This document shows, in pieces, positions 1 to 6,283 of a stretch of DNA of 6,936 bases (its first letter is position 1; each line of letters starts with the position of its first letter). The DNA is from Deltaproteobacteria bacterium RIFCSPLOWO2_02_56_12. GTDB taxonomy: Bacteria > Desulfobacterota > Binatia > UBA9968. Below the pieces are notes generated by a model. The model saw only the letters and a list, made by a program, of their open reading frames with translations, searched no databases and had not been told where the DNA came from. A program made the position numbers and the translations under genes. Location: positions 1-6,936 of the forward strand of contig MGRY01000156.1 of NCBI GenBank assembly GCA_001799045.1, given 5' to 3'.

Positions 1-1178
1 CCCAACAACCCCTCCAGCCCCATAGTCGGTTTTTTCTTCTGCGACTTAAAGACCAGATAGCCGACCAGCAGAATGAATGCGCTCAGTGTAGCGACAGCAG
101 TAAAAATAATCGAGCGATCCACTGCTAAATCCGAACTTTCCGTATCAAACAGGAGCAGAGAGCCGAGCCCAAGGGCAATCGCCCCGCCGATCCCCAAGAC
201 GCCAAAGCTGGGCAGGAAGGCCTCTCCTATCAGAAGGGCGATCCCGAGCAGTATCAACAGGAGACCCGCATAATTGATAGGCAGAATCTGGAAGGAGGTC
301 AAGGCCAGAAGCAGAGCGATTCCCCCTGCCACCCCAGGGAAAATCACCCCCGGATGGGAAAACTCCATGTAGATGCCCAGGATGCCCGCCATGAGGAGGA
401 GATAGGCGATGTTGGGGTCGGAAAGGATGTTGATGATTTTCTGCTTAAGACCCATCTCAAACCGCTCTACCCGAACCCCCTTCAAGGAGAGTACCTGATC
501 GCGGCCGTCCACATCCACCTTTTTCCCATCGGCCTGCTGCAACAGATCATCAATATCCTTGGCCACAATATCGATAACGTTTTTCTTTAAGGCCTCCTTC
601 TCGGTAATGGATACGCTTCGCCGCACGGCCTGAATCGCCCACTCCGTATTGCGCCCCCGCTTCTGAGCGATAGCCTCGCTAAAGGAGGCGGTAAAGTTTT
701 CGATCTTCTCCCCCATTACCCCTTTTACCTCTTGCCCTCCCCCGGCCACAGGATGAGCGGCGCCGATATTAGTTCCAGGCGCCATGGCGGCGATATGGGC
801 GGACAGAGTAATAAAAACTCCGGCCGATCCTGCGCCGGCGCCGCTGGGCGCGACATAAACTATTACCGGAACCGACGCCCCCAAGATGTCCTTGACAATG
901 GAGCGGGTCGAGGTCAAAAGCCCGCCGGGCGTATCGAGCTGAATAATCAAGGCCCTGGCCCCTTTAGAGCGCGCCCGGCCGATACTCTCGCGAATAAAAT
1001 CATCCACCGAGGGATTAATCCCCCCATCGATCACGATAAGGTCCACGTGCGGCCCGGAGGCCTCTTTTGGCTGGGCCGCCACGGAAAGACCGCCGATGAT
1101 GAGGGCAGCAAACAGCCCAAATTTAAGCGGAAGGAGTCTTGAGCTCCTTAAGAACTTTCTTGATATCTTCCCAAACAA
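1..1178 (-). CDS. nfeD: NfeD1b-type membrane-bound ClpP-class serine protease (C-terminus cut by window edge)
   Basis: Long-form NfeD proteins are secreted or membrane-anchored ClpP-class proteases, usually encoded beside a stomatin/SPFH (slipin) gene and linked to membrane quality control. My reading gives 392 codons running off the left edge. A signal peptide has basic residues up to K19, a hydrophobic stretch at about 20-33 and a likely cleavage after SVAA. The protease domain follows: LDTPGG at 82-86, the SGAGAGSAG motif with candidate nucleophile Ser118, and candidate general base Lys158 (in EKIEN), 40 residues later, close to the Ser97/Lys138 spacing of the Pyrococcus PH1510 enzyme. Hydrophobic segments lie at about 257-273, 278-299, 303-322, 325-344 and 357-377. 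The last visible residues, GLEGLLG, are typical of the start of the C-terminal NfeD OB-fold domain, so perhaps 50-70 residues are missing. I chose the TTG at 1178 because no in-frame ATG or GTG precedes the signal peptide and a GGGAG lies 9 nt upstream. It overlaps the glycosylase gene by 56 bp. Confidence 0.9.
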   Translation of the reverse strand, partial: MFGKISRKFLRSSRLLPLKFGLFAALIIGGLSVAAQPKEASGPHVDLIVIDGGINPSVDDFIRESIGRARSKGARALIIQLDTPGGLLTSTRSIVKDILGASVPVIVYVAPSGAGAGSAGVFITLSAHIAAMAPGTNIGAAHPVAGGGQEVKGVMGEKIENFTASFSEAIAQKRGRNTEWAIQAVRRSVSITEKEALKKNVIDIVAKDIDDLLQQADGKKVDVDGRDQVLSLKGVRVERFEMGLKQKIINILSDPNIAYLLLMAGILGIYMEFSHPGVIFPGVAGGIALLLALTSFQILPINYAGLLLILLGIALLIGEAFLPSFGVLGIGGAIALGLGSLLLFDTESSDLAVDRSIIFTAVATLSAFILLVGYLVFKSQKKKPTMGLEGLL

Positions 1179-1884
1179 GTTTTTTATCTCCCGGGTTACG
1201 TAAGAGGTATGCTGGATGGAACGTCGGCATGAGCTTTATCCCATGATAATCATGCCAGATCCCCCTGAGCCTCGTAATGGCGACTTTGCTTTTCAAAAGG
1301 GACTGGACCGCGAACTTACCCAAAGCAACAATGATTTGCGGCTGCACCAGCTCGATCTGCTTCTTCAAAAATGGCTCACAGGACTCCACCTCATCGGGCT
1401 CCGGATTACGGTTTTCCGGCGGACGACACTTAACGACGTTGGCGATATAAACATCTTCTCTCTTTAGCCCCATGCCTTTGGTAATAATATCCGTGAGGAG
1501 CTGCCCCGCGCGCCCCACAAAGGGCTCCCCTTGCAAATCCTCATCCCTGCCCGGCCCTTCACCTATGAACATAAGCTTCGCCTTAGCATTCCCTACACCG
1601 AATACGACGTGGGTGCGGCCAGGCCAGAGTTTACAGCGGCGGCAATCACCGATAGCCGCACGAAGCTCTTCCAGGGATTTTGCCTGAGAGGCAGGAGCGC
1701 AGTCGGAAAACAGGTTGCCTTCTAATCCTCCGAGCAGGCCCTCCCCGGGCGTCTCCTCCGGTTTTCTTTCGATCCCGCGACCCCTCGGCAAAAGCCGGAT
1801 TCCAGCTCGCCCATGGAACTCTACATGGCGGCGCAGCGACGCCGCCATAACCCTTAGTTCCTCGCGATCTCCCTCCAGAGCCAT
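1123..1884 (-). CDS. Uracil-DNA glycosylase, family 4-like, with iron-sulfur cluster
   Basis: The enzyme removes uracil from DNA, produced by cytosine deamination or misincorporation, as the first step of base excision repair in the cytoplasm. The 253-residue product has a variable N-terminal region (1-70) and a UDG domain from about 71. Motif A is GEGPGRDED at 108-116, followed by GEPFVGRAG (119-127); motif B is HPAYLLRN at 223-230. Four cysteines placed as in [4Fe-4S] UDGs are present: C81 and C84 (CRRC), C153 (VKCRPP) and C169 (ESCEPF). The first Gly-Glu-Gly-Pro-Gly and the cysteine layout fit family 4; family 5 would have a different motif A. The ATG at 1884 is preceded by AAGGA with 7 nt spacing. 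It lies 105 bp downstream of the DUF4416 gene and overlaps the nfeD start by 56 bp, consistent with one operon. It is often annotated simply as uracil-DNA glycosylase (udg/UdgA), but I leave the symbol empty. Confidence 0.93.
   Translation of the reverse strand: MALEGDREELRVMAASLRRHVEFHGRAGIRLLPRGRGIERKPEETPGEGLLGGLEGNLFSDCAPASQAKSLEELRAAIGDCRRCKLWPGRTHVVFGVGNAKAKLMFIGEGPGRDEDLQGEPFVGRAGQLLTDIITKGMGLKREDVYIANVVKCRPPENRNPEPDEVESCEPFLKKQIELVQPQIIVALGKFAVQSLLKSKVAITRLRGIWHDYHGIKLMPTFHPAYLLRNPGDKKLVWEDIKKVLKELKTPSA
1188..1192 (-). promoter_or_regulatory. Ribosome binding site deciding the TTG start of nfeD
   Basis: On the minus strand GGGAG is followed by 9 nt and then TTG (1178-1176). It lies inside the 3' part of the uracil-DNA glycosylase gene. 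It is the only Shine-Dalgarno-like element placed to serve nfeD, and it supports a non-ATG start with translational coupling to the upstream gene. Confidence 0.5.
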
Positions 1885-1989
1885 TCCGAATTCCTTGCAA
1901 GAAATATCTTAACACCAACCCTGCGTCGGTGGCAATGATTATTGGAGCCAGCTCACTGCCGGGAAGGAATAGCAGAAGCGGTTCCCTCC

Positions 1990-2532
1990 TCAACGGGCCT
2001 CTTTCAACTGATTAAGGTAGAGAGACCGCAGCCCGGTGAAAAAAGAGAGCGTTTCAGGCCAGAGATAGTCCGGATAGGTGTTGGTCGAAGGCTGAAACGA
2101 AGCGCCCTGATAGAGCAGCGTTACCTCGCCATAGATCCCGGCGCTGAGGTAGATACGGTGAGAGGCGCCCTTTGTCGAGGCAAGAACTATTTTCCCTCCA
2201 TCCAGGTAGCCGGGATCGATATTGACCTGCCGTCCTTTTTTCTCGTCTTCCCTCCATTGATAGCCCTTTTCCAACTCCTGGGTCTTGAGCTTGATTTCCG
2301 CCAGTGACTCCGGAGATATCAAGGGCGCGAAAGAAACAAACCTGCGCAGGAGTCCAGAACCCATCTCGTTTTTGTAATAATCCGTCACCGCCCATGGAAG
2401 GCTCCCGCTGGTGGAATCGGTGGCGCCAAAAAGAGCCCTCATTGCCTGTTCCACCGAAGCGAAGAGCTCCTCGCGGCGGGAAAGCAGGGCGACAAACAGC
2501 TTGACCGGTTTAGGCTCTCTTGGGATGCCCAT
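1990..2532 (-). CDS. DUF4416 family protein, function unknown
   Basis: The 180-residue product matches my memory of the DUF4416 family throughout, but no function is established for it. Recognisable family segments (numbered from the ATG) are EPKPVKLFVALL (6-17), DYYKNEMG (51-58), RRFVSF (63-68), NIDPGYL (104-110), TKGASHRIYL (120-129), IYGEVTLLY (133-141) and TYPDY (152-156). The family is about this long, so the gene looks complete. There is no signal peptide or membrane segment, so a cytoplasmic protein is expected. I prefer the ATG at 2532 because MGIPREPKPVKLF resembles family N-termini; a TTG five codons upstream (2547) is the alternative. Neither has a clear Shine-Dalgarno sequence, which is odd, and the upstream gap is occupied by the GTTCAA/TTGAAC repeat. 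DUF4416 genes commonly sit near coaBC and UDG genes in delta-proteobacterial genomes, as I recall it. Confidence 0.85.
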   Translation of the reverse strand: MGIPREPKPVKLFVALLSRREELFASVEQAMRALFGATDSTSGSLPWAVTDYYKNEMGSGLLRRFVSFAPLISPESLAEIKLKTQELEKGYQWREDEKKGRQVNIDPGYLDGGKIVLASTKGASHRIYLSAGIYGEVTLLYQGASFQPSTNTYPDYLWPETLSFFTGLRSLYLNQLKEAR

Positions 2533-2548
2533 TAAAAAACGAGACAAA

Positions 2549-2599
2549 GTTCAAATCGTTCAAAGGTTCAAACCGTTGAACTGCTTGAACAGCTTGAAC
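2549..2599. repeat. Palindromic array of six GTTCAA/TTGAAC hexamers
   Basis: Three GTTCAA hexamers start at 2549, 2558 and 2566, and three TTGAAC hexamers start at 2576, 2585 and 2594. Start-to-start distances are 9, 8, 10, 9 and 9 bp. The two halves are inverted around about 2573, so the RNA from either strand could fold into a long imperfect stem. The array begins 3 bp after the coaBC stop codon and ends about 17 bp before the preferred DUF4416 ATG, so it fills almost the whole intergenic gap. It could protect the coaBC message, attenuate readthrough or be a mobile-type short repeat; no T-run follows it on the minus strand. Confidence 0.75.
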
Positions 2600-2602
2600 T
2601 TC

Positions 2603-3823
2603 TCATTCTTTTTCTCTTCGTTTTTTCAGCGCGATGAGGTAATCGTAGATTCTATCCGCCAGCTCGTCCTTGCTCATCAGGGGAAGCGGATGAACGGCGC
2701 CCCTCCGGTCCAAAAGGGTAGCGATGTTGGTATCCCCATCGAACCCGCTGCCTTCCTTGGTGACGTCGTTGGCCACGATCAGGTCCAGATTTTTCTCGCG
2801 CAGCTTCTTTTTTGCGTTGGCAATCAACGACTCCGTCTCGGCGGCAAAACCTACAAGTATCTGCCCGTTTTTTTTCATGCCGAGCTCACGCAAAATATCC
2901 GGGTTGGGTTTCAAGTTAAGCCGCAAAGTCCCCTTTCCTTTCTTGATCTTCTTAGCGACGAACTTCTCCGGGTGATAATCTGCTACCGCGGCAGCCATTA
3001 AAACCGCCGTCGCGCCGGAATACCCTTGGAGAATCGCCTGCCGCATCTCGGCAGCAGTCTGCACCGGGATCAGCCGGACTCCTGCGGGAGGGGAAAGCGA
3101 GGTCGGCCCGCTCACGAGGGTAACTTCCGCCCCCCTCCTCACGCCTGAGCGTGCCAGCGCATAACCCATTTTTCCCGAAGATCGATTGGAGATATAACGG
3201 ACCGGATCCAGCGGCTCGTGATTGGGACCGGCAGTAATGAGGAACCTTTCACCTGCTAAGTCCTTTTTTTTTAGCAATCCCTGGATCTGCTCAACGATAT
3301 CTTGGGGCTCCGGCAGGCGCCCCTTCCCTTCGTAGCCGCAGGCAAGATAGCCCTCCACCGGTTCCATGAAGTGGTAGCCGAGCCTTTTGAGCTTACGAAT
3401 GTTCTCCTGCAAGATAGGATTTTCATACATATGGACGTTCATGGAAGGCGCGATCAACACCGGCGCCCTGGTCGCCATCAGGACGGTGGTCAGCAGATCA
3501 TCGGCGACGCCGGAGGCGATCTTGCCGATTATATTTGCCGTAGCGGGGGCGATGACCAAAAGATCGGCCTGATCCGCGAGGTTAATGTGTCCTATCTCAG
3601 ATTCCTGTGTCAGACTGAATATCTCGGTTGCGACAGGGCGGCCGGAGAGGGCTTGGAACGTCAACGGCGTCACAAACTCCATGGCCCCCCGGGTCATCAT
3701 GACCTGAACCGCAAAACCCTCCCGGACAAGCAGACGGACCAGTTCCACCGCCTTATAACAGGCAATCCCGCCTGAAACACCCAGAACGACTGTCCTTGTC
3801 CCTTTCTCTCCCTTTTCTGCCAC
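2603..3823 (-). CDS. coaBC: Bifunctional phosphopantothenoylcysteine decarboxylase / phosphopantothenate-cysteine ligase
   Basis: CoaBC performs two consecutive cytoplasmic steps of coenzyme A synthesis: CoaB joins cysteine to 4'-phosphopantothenate using CTP, and the FMN-dependent CoaC domain decarboxylates the product to 4'-phosphopantetheine. The 406-residue length is normal. CoaC (about 11-185) has the GVSGGIACYK flavin motif (15-24), the catalytic histidine H79 in EIGHINLA, PSMNVHMYENP (126-136) with N129, and the substrate-clamp cysteine C162 in ACGYEGKGRL. CoaB (about 191-402) has TAGPNHEPLDPVRYISN (197-213), SSGKMG (215-220), AAAVADYHP (277-285), KKIKK (291-295), NPDI (307-310), GFAAET (325-330) and GFDGDTNIATLL (360-371). 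The start is GTG at 3823; no other in-frame start precedes GVSGGI, and there is no properly spaced Shine-Dalgarno sequence (GGGAG lies only 1 nt from the GTG). It is the first gene of the minus-strand block. Confidence 0.97.
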   Translation of the reverse strand: MAEKGEKGTRTVVLGVSGGIACYKAVELVRLLVREGFAVQVMMTRGAMEFVTPLTFQALSGRPVATEIFSLTQESEIGHINLADQADLLVIAPATANIIGKIASGVADDLLTTVLMATRAPVLIAPSMNVHMYENPILQENIRKLKRLGYHFMEPVEGYLACGYEGKGRLPEPQDIVEQIQGLLKKKDLAGERFLITAGPNHEPLDPVRYISNRSSGKMGYALARSGVRRGAEVTLVSGPTSLSPPAGVRLIPVQTAAEMRQAILQGYSGATAVLMAAAVADYHPEKFVAKKIKKGKGTLRLNLKPNPDILRELGMKKNGQILVGFAAETESLIANAKKKLREKNLDLIVANDVTKEGSGFDGDTNIATLLDRRGAVHPLPLMSKDELADRIYDYLIALKKRREKE

Positions 3824-3829
3824 GCTCCC

Positions 3830-3858
3830 AAGATAGCTAATTACCCAGGAGTTTGCAA
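3830..3858 (-). promoter_or_regulatory. Possible sigma-70 promoter for coaBC, overlapping a GTTTGCAAAC palindrome
   Basis: Reading the minus strand, TTGCAA (3858-3853) is followed after exactly 17 bp by TATCTT (3835-3830), each matching 4 of 6 consensus bases. The -10-like box ends only 6 nt before the GTG start, so a transcript from it would be almost or fully leaderless, in line with the absence of a usable Shine-Dalgarno. The -35-like box lies within the perfect palindrome GTTTGCAAAC (3851-3860), which could be an operator. The match is modest and could be chance. Confidence 0.25.
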
Positions 3859-3885
3859 ACTTTTTAGCGGATAAGATCCCTTATG

Positions 3886-3912
3886 AAGGGTAGATTCTTT
3901 CTGCCCTTTTTT
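3886..3912 (+). terminator. Hairpin with T-run, terminator- or attenuator-like
   Basis: The plus strand has AAGGGTAGA, a 5-nt loop TTCTT, then TCTGCCCTT running into T residues up to 3912. The stem pairs over about 9 positions with one G-U. The 5' arm AAGGG is also the 3' arm of another small hairpin, CCCTT-ATG-AAGGG (3878-3890), so the two are mutually exclusive, as in an attenuator. No plus-strand gene lies upstream, so its role would be to stop antisense transcription into this region or to act in a long mlaA leader. Function is inferred from shape only. Confidence 0.4.
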
Positions 3913-4147
3913 GTCATATTTTTGTAATGAATGGGGTCTTTATTACCCGGTTTAATCAAAATTGGTTTTGAGTCCGACCTTCCGGTTAAAAAAACCCTTT
4001 ATTCACTGGCGACTAGCTTTCATTGGCAAGCTGGCATGGGCTGGCATGCTTTTAGCTTATGATTACGCCTATTAACAGGCGGCCGTACAAGAAAAGCCTT
4101 GACCTGGACGAAGAGTTCGTGTAATTGAGAAAAAGGGCTCAACAAAG

Positions 4148-4153
4148 AGGAGG
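4148..4153 (+). promoter_or_regulatory. Strong ribosome binding site of mlaA
   Basis: A full AGGAGG lies 6 nt before the ATG at 4160 and 9 nt before a second, adjacent ATG at 4163. Either start could be used; the products differ by one methionine. Confidence 0.7.
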
Positions 4154-4159
4154 AAAAGG

Positions 4160-5020
4160 ATGATGCAACGTTGGTTTCGTGGATCCCCTTACAGAATTGT
4201 CCTAACTGCCTTAGTTGTTGCGGTAGGGATTTCCACCTTCTGCGCTGTAGGGTGGGTAAGAGCCGAAGAAGAGAATACTCAAGTCTCCCTGTCCCCACCG
4301 GAAGCCCTCCAATCCTCCTCAAGTAACCCTTCCGGAAATGGAGCAGCAGACACGGCTGGCACGGTTGCCGCCTACTTCCTGGACGAAGCCCAAAGCAGTG
4401 GGGCCCAGGAAGAGTTGGACCAGGATCCATGGGAACCGTTCAATGACGTCATGTTTTCTTTCAACCGCAATGTTTTCGACCGCTTTATTTTGAAACCTGT
4501 GGCAGTAGTCTGGGACGCGCTGCTTCCCGACCCGGTGCAAAGAAGTCTGAGAAATGCTCTGGACAACCTCGCCGTAGTGCGCCGCCTGGTCAACAACGTT
4601 CTCCAGCTTAAAGCCGAAGGAACTGGCCGTGAGCTGGCCAGGTTTACTATCAACAGCACGATCGGAGTCGCCGGTTTGTTCGATGTGGCGAAGGACGGTT
4701 TTGGCATTCAACAGAGCGATGAGGACACCGGCCAGACTTTGGGGGTTTACGGGGTTGGCCCAGGACCATATCTTATTTTGCCGTTCTTACCTCCGATGAC
4801 GGTCCGTGATGGGTTCGGTCTTGCTGCCGATGGGGCCATGAACCCACTCAACTATTTCGTCCCGTTTGCGGCGACGGCGGGAATTTATGGCACTAGCGCC
4901 GTTAACGAGCGGTCCCTTAATCTCGATAAATTTGAAAAAGTTGAGGAGACCGTCGTCGATCTTTACAGCGCCGTACGGAACGCCTATCTGCAAAGGCGAG
5001 CGGCAGCTATCAAGGAGTGA
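4160..5020 (+). CDS. mlaA: MlaA/VacJ family outer-membrane lipid-asymmetry protein
   Basis: MlaA sits in the outer membrane and removes mislocalised phospholipids from its outer leaflet, passing them to the periplasmic Mla shuttle. The 286-residue product has a signal peptide (basic N-terminus, hydrophobic core about 13-32, likely cut after VRA at 35), a low-complexity Ser/Pro/Gly-rich linker (about 36-85), and the MlaA domain from about 87. Family hallmarks are DPWEPFN (89-95), FNRNVFDRFILKP (101-113), RFTINSTIGVAGLFDVA (161-177), GQTLGVYGVGPGPYLILP (191-208) and NPLNYF (228-233). The only cysteine, C28, is in the hydrophobic core as ISTFC, not a proper lipobox, so classical lipidation is doubtful, and SPase I cleavage fits better. 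The remaining Mla transport genes (mlaBCDEF) are not in this window. It lies 15 bp upstream of the DHS-like gene on the same strand. Confidence 0.93.
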   Translation: MMQRWFRGSPYRIVLTALVVAVGISTFCAVGWVRAEEENTQVSLSPPEALQSSSSNPSGNGAADTAGTVAAYFLDEAQSSGAQEELDQDPWEPFNDVMFSFNRNVFDRFILKPVAVVWDALLPDPVQRSLRNALDNLAVVRRLVNNVLQLKAEGTGRELARFTINSTIGVAGLFDVAKDGFGIQQSDEDTGQTLGVYGVGPGPYLILPFLPPMTVRDGFGLAADGAMNPLNYFVPFAATAGIYGTSAVNERSLNLDKFEKVEETVVDLYSAVRNAYLQRRAAAIKE

Positions 5021-5035
5021 TGGAACCGAGCGGGG

Positions 5036-6145
5036 ATGGCGGGGAAGAGTGAGTTTCTTGCGGGGAGAAGGATCGACCCCATACCGATCAACCCATCGAC
5101 CTCCGTCACCGAACTAGTAGACAACAATCTTATCTCCTACAATGGCGGCCGGCTGCGTGAGGCCTGCCAGCTTTTCACCGCAAAGATCCTTCAAGATGAT
5201 GTTACCGTTGGGCTGAGTCTCAGCGGGGCCCTGACCCCGGCGGGGCTCGGCATCTCCGCCTTGATCCCATTAATCGAGAATGGCTTCGTGGACTGGATCG
5301 TCAGTACGGGGGCCAATCTCTACCACGACACGCATTTTGCCATGGGGCTTCCGATGCACCGCGGCGCCCCTGATGCCGACGATGTCATCCTCAGGGAAGA
5401 GGGCATCGTCAGAATTTACGATATCTTTTTCGATTATGACATTCTGATTTCCACGGACGATTTCTTCCGCGAGATCCTTAAAGCCCCCGAGTTCCAAAAG
5501 GAGATGAGCACCTCGGAGCTTCACTTCCACGTGGGGAGGTATCTCGCGGAGAGAGAGAAGGTCCTGGGAACGGAAAAGAAATCCCTGCTGGCCGCCGCTT
5601 ACAAGTACTCAGTGCCGATTTATACTTCGTCGCCCGGGGACAGCTCCATAGGGATGAACGTCGCGGCGCTGGCTTTGAAGGGAAACCGGCTTAAGTTTGA
5701 CGTCTCCCTGGATGTCAACGAATCTGCGGCGATTGTCCTGGAGGCGAAGCGAACCGGCGGCAAGAGCGCCGCCGTCATTTTGGGAGGCGGTTCGCCGAAA
5801 AACTTCCTCTTACAAACCGAACCTCACATCCAGGAGGTGCTCAGCCTCAACGAGAAAGGACACGACTATTTTATCCAAATAACCGACGCCCGCGTGGATA
5901 CCGGCGGACTCTCCGGGGCTACGCCGGGCGAAGCAGTCAGTTGGGGAAAGCTCGATCCAGACCAGTTGTCTGATTCCGTGGTCTGTTATGTGGATTGCAC
6001 GATTGCCCTTCCCGTCCTCACCGCCTATGCTCTGGCGAAACACCCACCGAGAAAGCCCAAGCGTCTCTTCGAGCGCAGGGAACAGCTTCTCAAGAACATC
6101 GAGAAAGAGTTCAAGGAAAAATTCGGCAAGATCAAGCTGCGCTAA
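5036..6145 (+). CDS. Deoxyhypusine synthase family protein (bacterial DHS-like, probably polyamine-related)
   Basis: True deoxyhypusine synthase transfers the aminobutyl group of spermidine, via NAD, to a lysine of eIF5A. Bacteria lack eIF5A, and their homologues are thought to act on small polyamines, for example forming homospermidine. The 369-residue product matches the family along its length: SGALTPAGLG (63-72), STGANLYHDTH (90-100) for NAD binding, SSPGDSSIGMN (198-208), LGGGSPKNF (249-257) and SGATPGEAVSWGK (293-305). K305 corresponds to the intermediate-forming lysine K329 of human DHS, and E299 to E323. By my alignment from memory, H288 is Asn256, D316 is Leu292 and D243 is not conserved, which suggests a different acceptor or donor. 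The C-terminus (340-369) is highly charged. The start ATG at 5036 has only a weak purine-rich GAGCGGGG before it. It is probably co-transcribed with mlaA; a functional link is not obvious. Confidence 0.88.
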   Translation: MAGKSEFLAGRRIDPIPINPSTSVTELVDNNLISYNGGRLREACQLFTAKILQDDVTVGLSLSGALTPAGLGISALIPLIENGFVDWIVSTGANLYHDTHFAMGLPMHRGAPDADDVILREEGIVRIYDIFFDYDILISTDDFFREILKAPEFQKEMSTSELHFHVGRYLAEREKVLGTEKKSLLAAAYKYSVPIYTSSPGDSSIGMNVAALALKGNRLKFDVSLDVNESAAIVLEAKRTGGKSAAVILGGGSPKNFLLQTEPHIQEVLSLNEKGHDYFIQITDARVDTGGLSGATPGEAVSWGKLDPDQLSDSVVCYVDCTIALPVLTAYALAKHPPRKPKRLFERREQLLKNIEKEFKEKFGKIKLR

Positions 6146-6283
6146 AGTTGTGATAGATGAGCAGCCGGCGCCGAAGACCGCTCAGGGACTACTACCCCTG
6201 GATCGTAGTCAGCATCTCCTTTCCGTAACCATAACGAGTCAAACTATCTTGCCCTTCGTCTAAAAGGTAAAAAGTCTAGTTGA
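6146..6283. other. Non-coding stretch after the DHS-like gene, with overlapping inverted repeats
   Basis: No gene is supported on either strand. Two alternative short stems overlap: CAGGG (6183-6187) with CCCTG (6196-6200), and GACTAC (6187-6192) with GTAGTC (6205-6210). Neither is followed by a T-run, so I do not call a terminator, although the mlaA/DHS transcript should end about here. Confidence 0.4.

Larger units (their letters stand above)
3824..4159. other. Intergenic region between divergent coaBC and mlaA
   Basis: This 336-bp AT-richer spacer has no convincing gene. It separates two genes transcribed away from each other, so it must hold both promoters. I see the possible coaBC promoter near its left end, a plus-strand hairpin with a T-run (3886-3912), three TGGCA pentamers at 4024, 4032 and 4042 with GCTGGCATG repeated exactly 10 bp apart (4030-4038 and 4040-4048), and the mlaA ribosome binding site at its right end. 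I could not identify a convincing sigma-70 or sigma-54 promoter for mlaA. A 21-codon ATG reading frame (4059-4124) lacks a ribosome binding site and is not called. Confidence 0.6.

Noticed and set aside
732..1142. 136-codon plus-strand ORF
   Set aside because: It lies antisense to the well-supported nfeD protease domain and has no recognisable domain.
1646..1993. 115-codon minus-strand ORF starting with TTG between DUF4416 and the glycosylase
   Set aside because: Although GGAGGG lies near its start, the frame runs out of register through the glycosylase gene and has no family features.
3302..3775. 157-codon plus-strand ORF antisense to coaBC
   Set aside because: It is a shadow of the CoaC domain; the antisense frame has no domain signature or ribosome binding site.
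4031..4047. Sigma-54 promoter from the TGGCA...TGGCATGC repeats
   Set aside because: The GG and GC elements are one base too close for the -24/-12 consensus.
4059..4124. 21-codon ORF (ATG at 4059) ahead of mlaA as a leader peptide
   Set aside because: No Shine-Dalgarno precedes it, it shows no runs of a single regulatory amino acid, and no attenuator follows it directly.
6183..6210. Rho-independent terminator after the DHS-like gene
   Set aside because: The stems are only 5-6 bp with long loops, and no T-run follows.
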